Positions 63,569 to 64,000 of a stretch of DNA of 64,000 nucleotides are shown in pieces; the first letter of the stretch is position 1; every line of letters starts with the position of its first letter. A program made the position numbers and the translations under genes. The DNA is from Gari tellinella (lineage: Eukaryota > Mollusca > Bivalvia > Cardiida > Psammobiidae): the NCBI GenBank assembly GCA_922989275.2, contig OV277862.1, positions 43,921,786-43,985,785 on the forward strand. The letters run 5' to 3'. The notes beneath the pieces are model-generated. The model saw only the letters and a program-made list of their open reading frames with translations. It searched no databases and had not been told where the DNA came from.

Positions 63569-63814
63569 CAGTGTAGAATCTCTTATTCTTTCCCGTTTAA
63601 ACGCAAACGTACGCAAACGCAAAACACTAAAACGTAGAAAAGTACAACTTTTTGACAATTCTGATAATTCATCTTTATCTTTGTGGCAAACAGTTTGGAG
63701 CCTGATCAGATGCCGGGTTACCCGGCGTCTGATCTGGCTCCAAACTGTTTGCAGTGAAAATAATAGTTTTAGCGTAAACGCGTTTATTGGGAAAGAATAA
63801 CGTTTTCTCCACTG
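63569..63814 (+). mobile_element. MITE-A full copy
   Basis: CAGTGTAGAATCTCTTATTC to GTTTTCTCCACTG with TA flanks. Hairpin intact (GATGCCGGGTTACCCGGCGTC, one change). Confidence 0.9.
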
Positions 63815-64000
63815 TATGTAAGCGTGCGCAAGCTCAATTTATTCTTTAGAATTGCAACGAACACACCTAAAGGCATGTCGTAGACAAAGTTTTTCACGTT
63901 GTTTAGCAACTTGAGATATATCAAAGTGTTCCTGGTCTCTGGAATATTAATATTGGTTTCATTAGACGGCGAGAATATACGAAAACGATCGTTTCTATTG

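Overview
The window is repeat-dense eukaryotic nuclear DNA, AT-rich, with no operons, ribosomal RNA genes or intact host protein gene that I can recognise. A bivalve or other mollusc is the most likely source. This rests on a repeat at 15033-16676 opening with AGCTCACCTGGCACAAAGTG, of a kind common in mollusc genomes, and on a tandem array with a period of about 162 bp, the monomer length of the old bivalve satellite BIV160. Both attributions are from memory of the families, not from a search.

Most of the window is short non-autonomous DNA elements (MITEs). I use working names. MITE-A (about 245 bp, ends CAGTGGAGAA, TA flanks) has about 30 full or partial copies. MITE-B (about 350 bp, ends CAGTGCTCCCTCTCTACAAC, TA flanks) has 13. 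MITE-C (ends TTAACCCTTTACC) and MITE-D/G (ends TTAACCCTTTCACT or TTAACCCCTTCACTG) have TTAA flanks. MITE-E has ends CAGTARAACCTCTCTAT. Smaller families are F, I, J, K, L, M and N. Each major family has a long hairpin of about 65-70 bp at its centre. Two hairpin types are shared across families with different ends: H1 (CAAACAG...GACGCCG...CTGTTTG) in A, B and D, and H2 (CTTAAAGCA...TGCTTTAAG) in C and E. Ends and hairpins therefore pair combinatorially, which is the main finding.

The only long coding sequence is a Tx1/L1-like LINE at 25893-31360. It encodes endonuclease, reverse transcriptase and a C-terminal zinc knuckle, and is broken by one in-frame TGA. It sits inside a MITE-L copy and is flanked by a 12-13 bp target duplication. 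Other retroelement debris comprises non-LTR RT fragments at 16940-17140, 42150-42690, 46395-46895, 47700-47935 and 48760-50225, plus a GIY-YIG fragment, probably Penelope-like, at 40720-40945.

Layout: 0-8.5 kb, MITEs, a foldback element and a MITE carrying a tRNA-like sequence. 8.6-10.9 kb, tandem satellite in two orientations. 11-20 kb, hairpin array, MITEs and the mollusc repeat. 20-25 kb, MITEs and a minisatellite. 25-31.6 kb, LINE nested in MITE-L. 32-46 kb, MITEs, several nested. 46-50 kb, LINE remnants. 50-59 kb, MITEs. 60.2-61.2 kb, a tandem array grown from a MITE-D-like unit. 61-64 kb, MITEs. Nearly all short open frames are translations of MITE hairpins and were not called as genes. 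Ends given for MITEs are read by eye; diverged copies may be off by some tens of bases.
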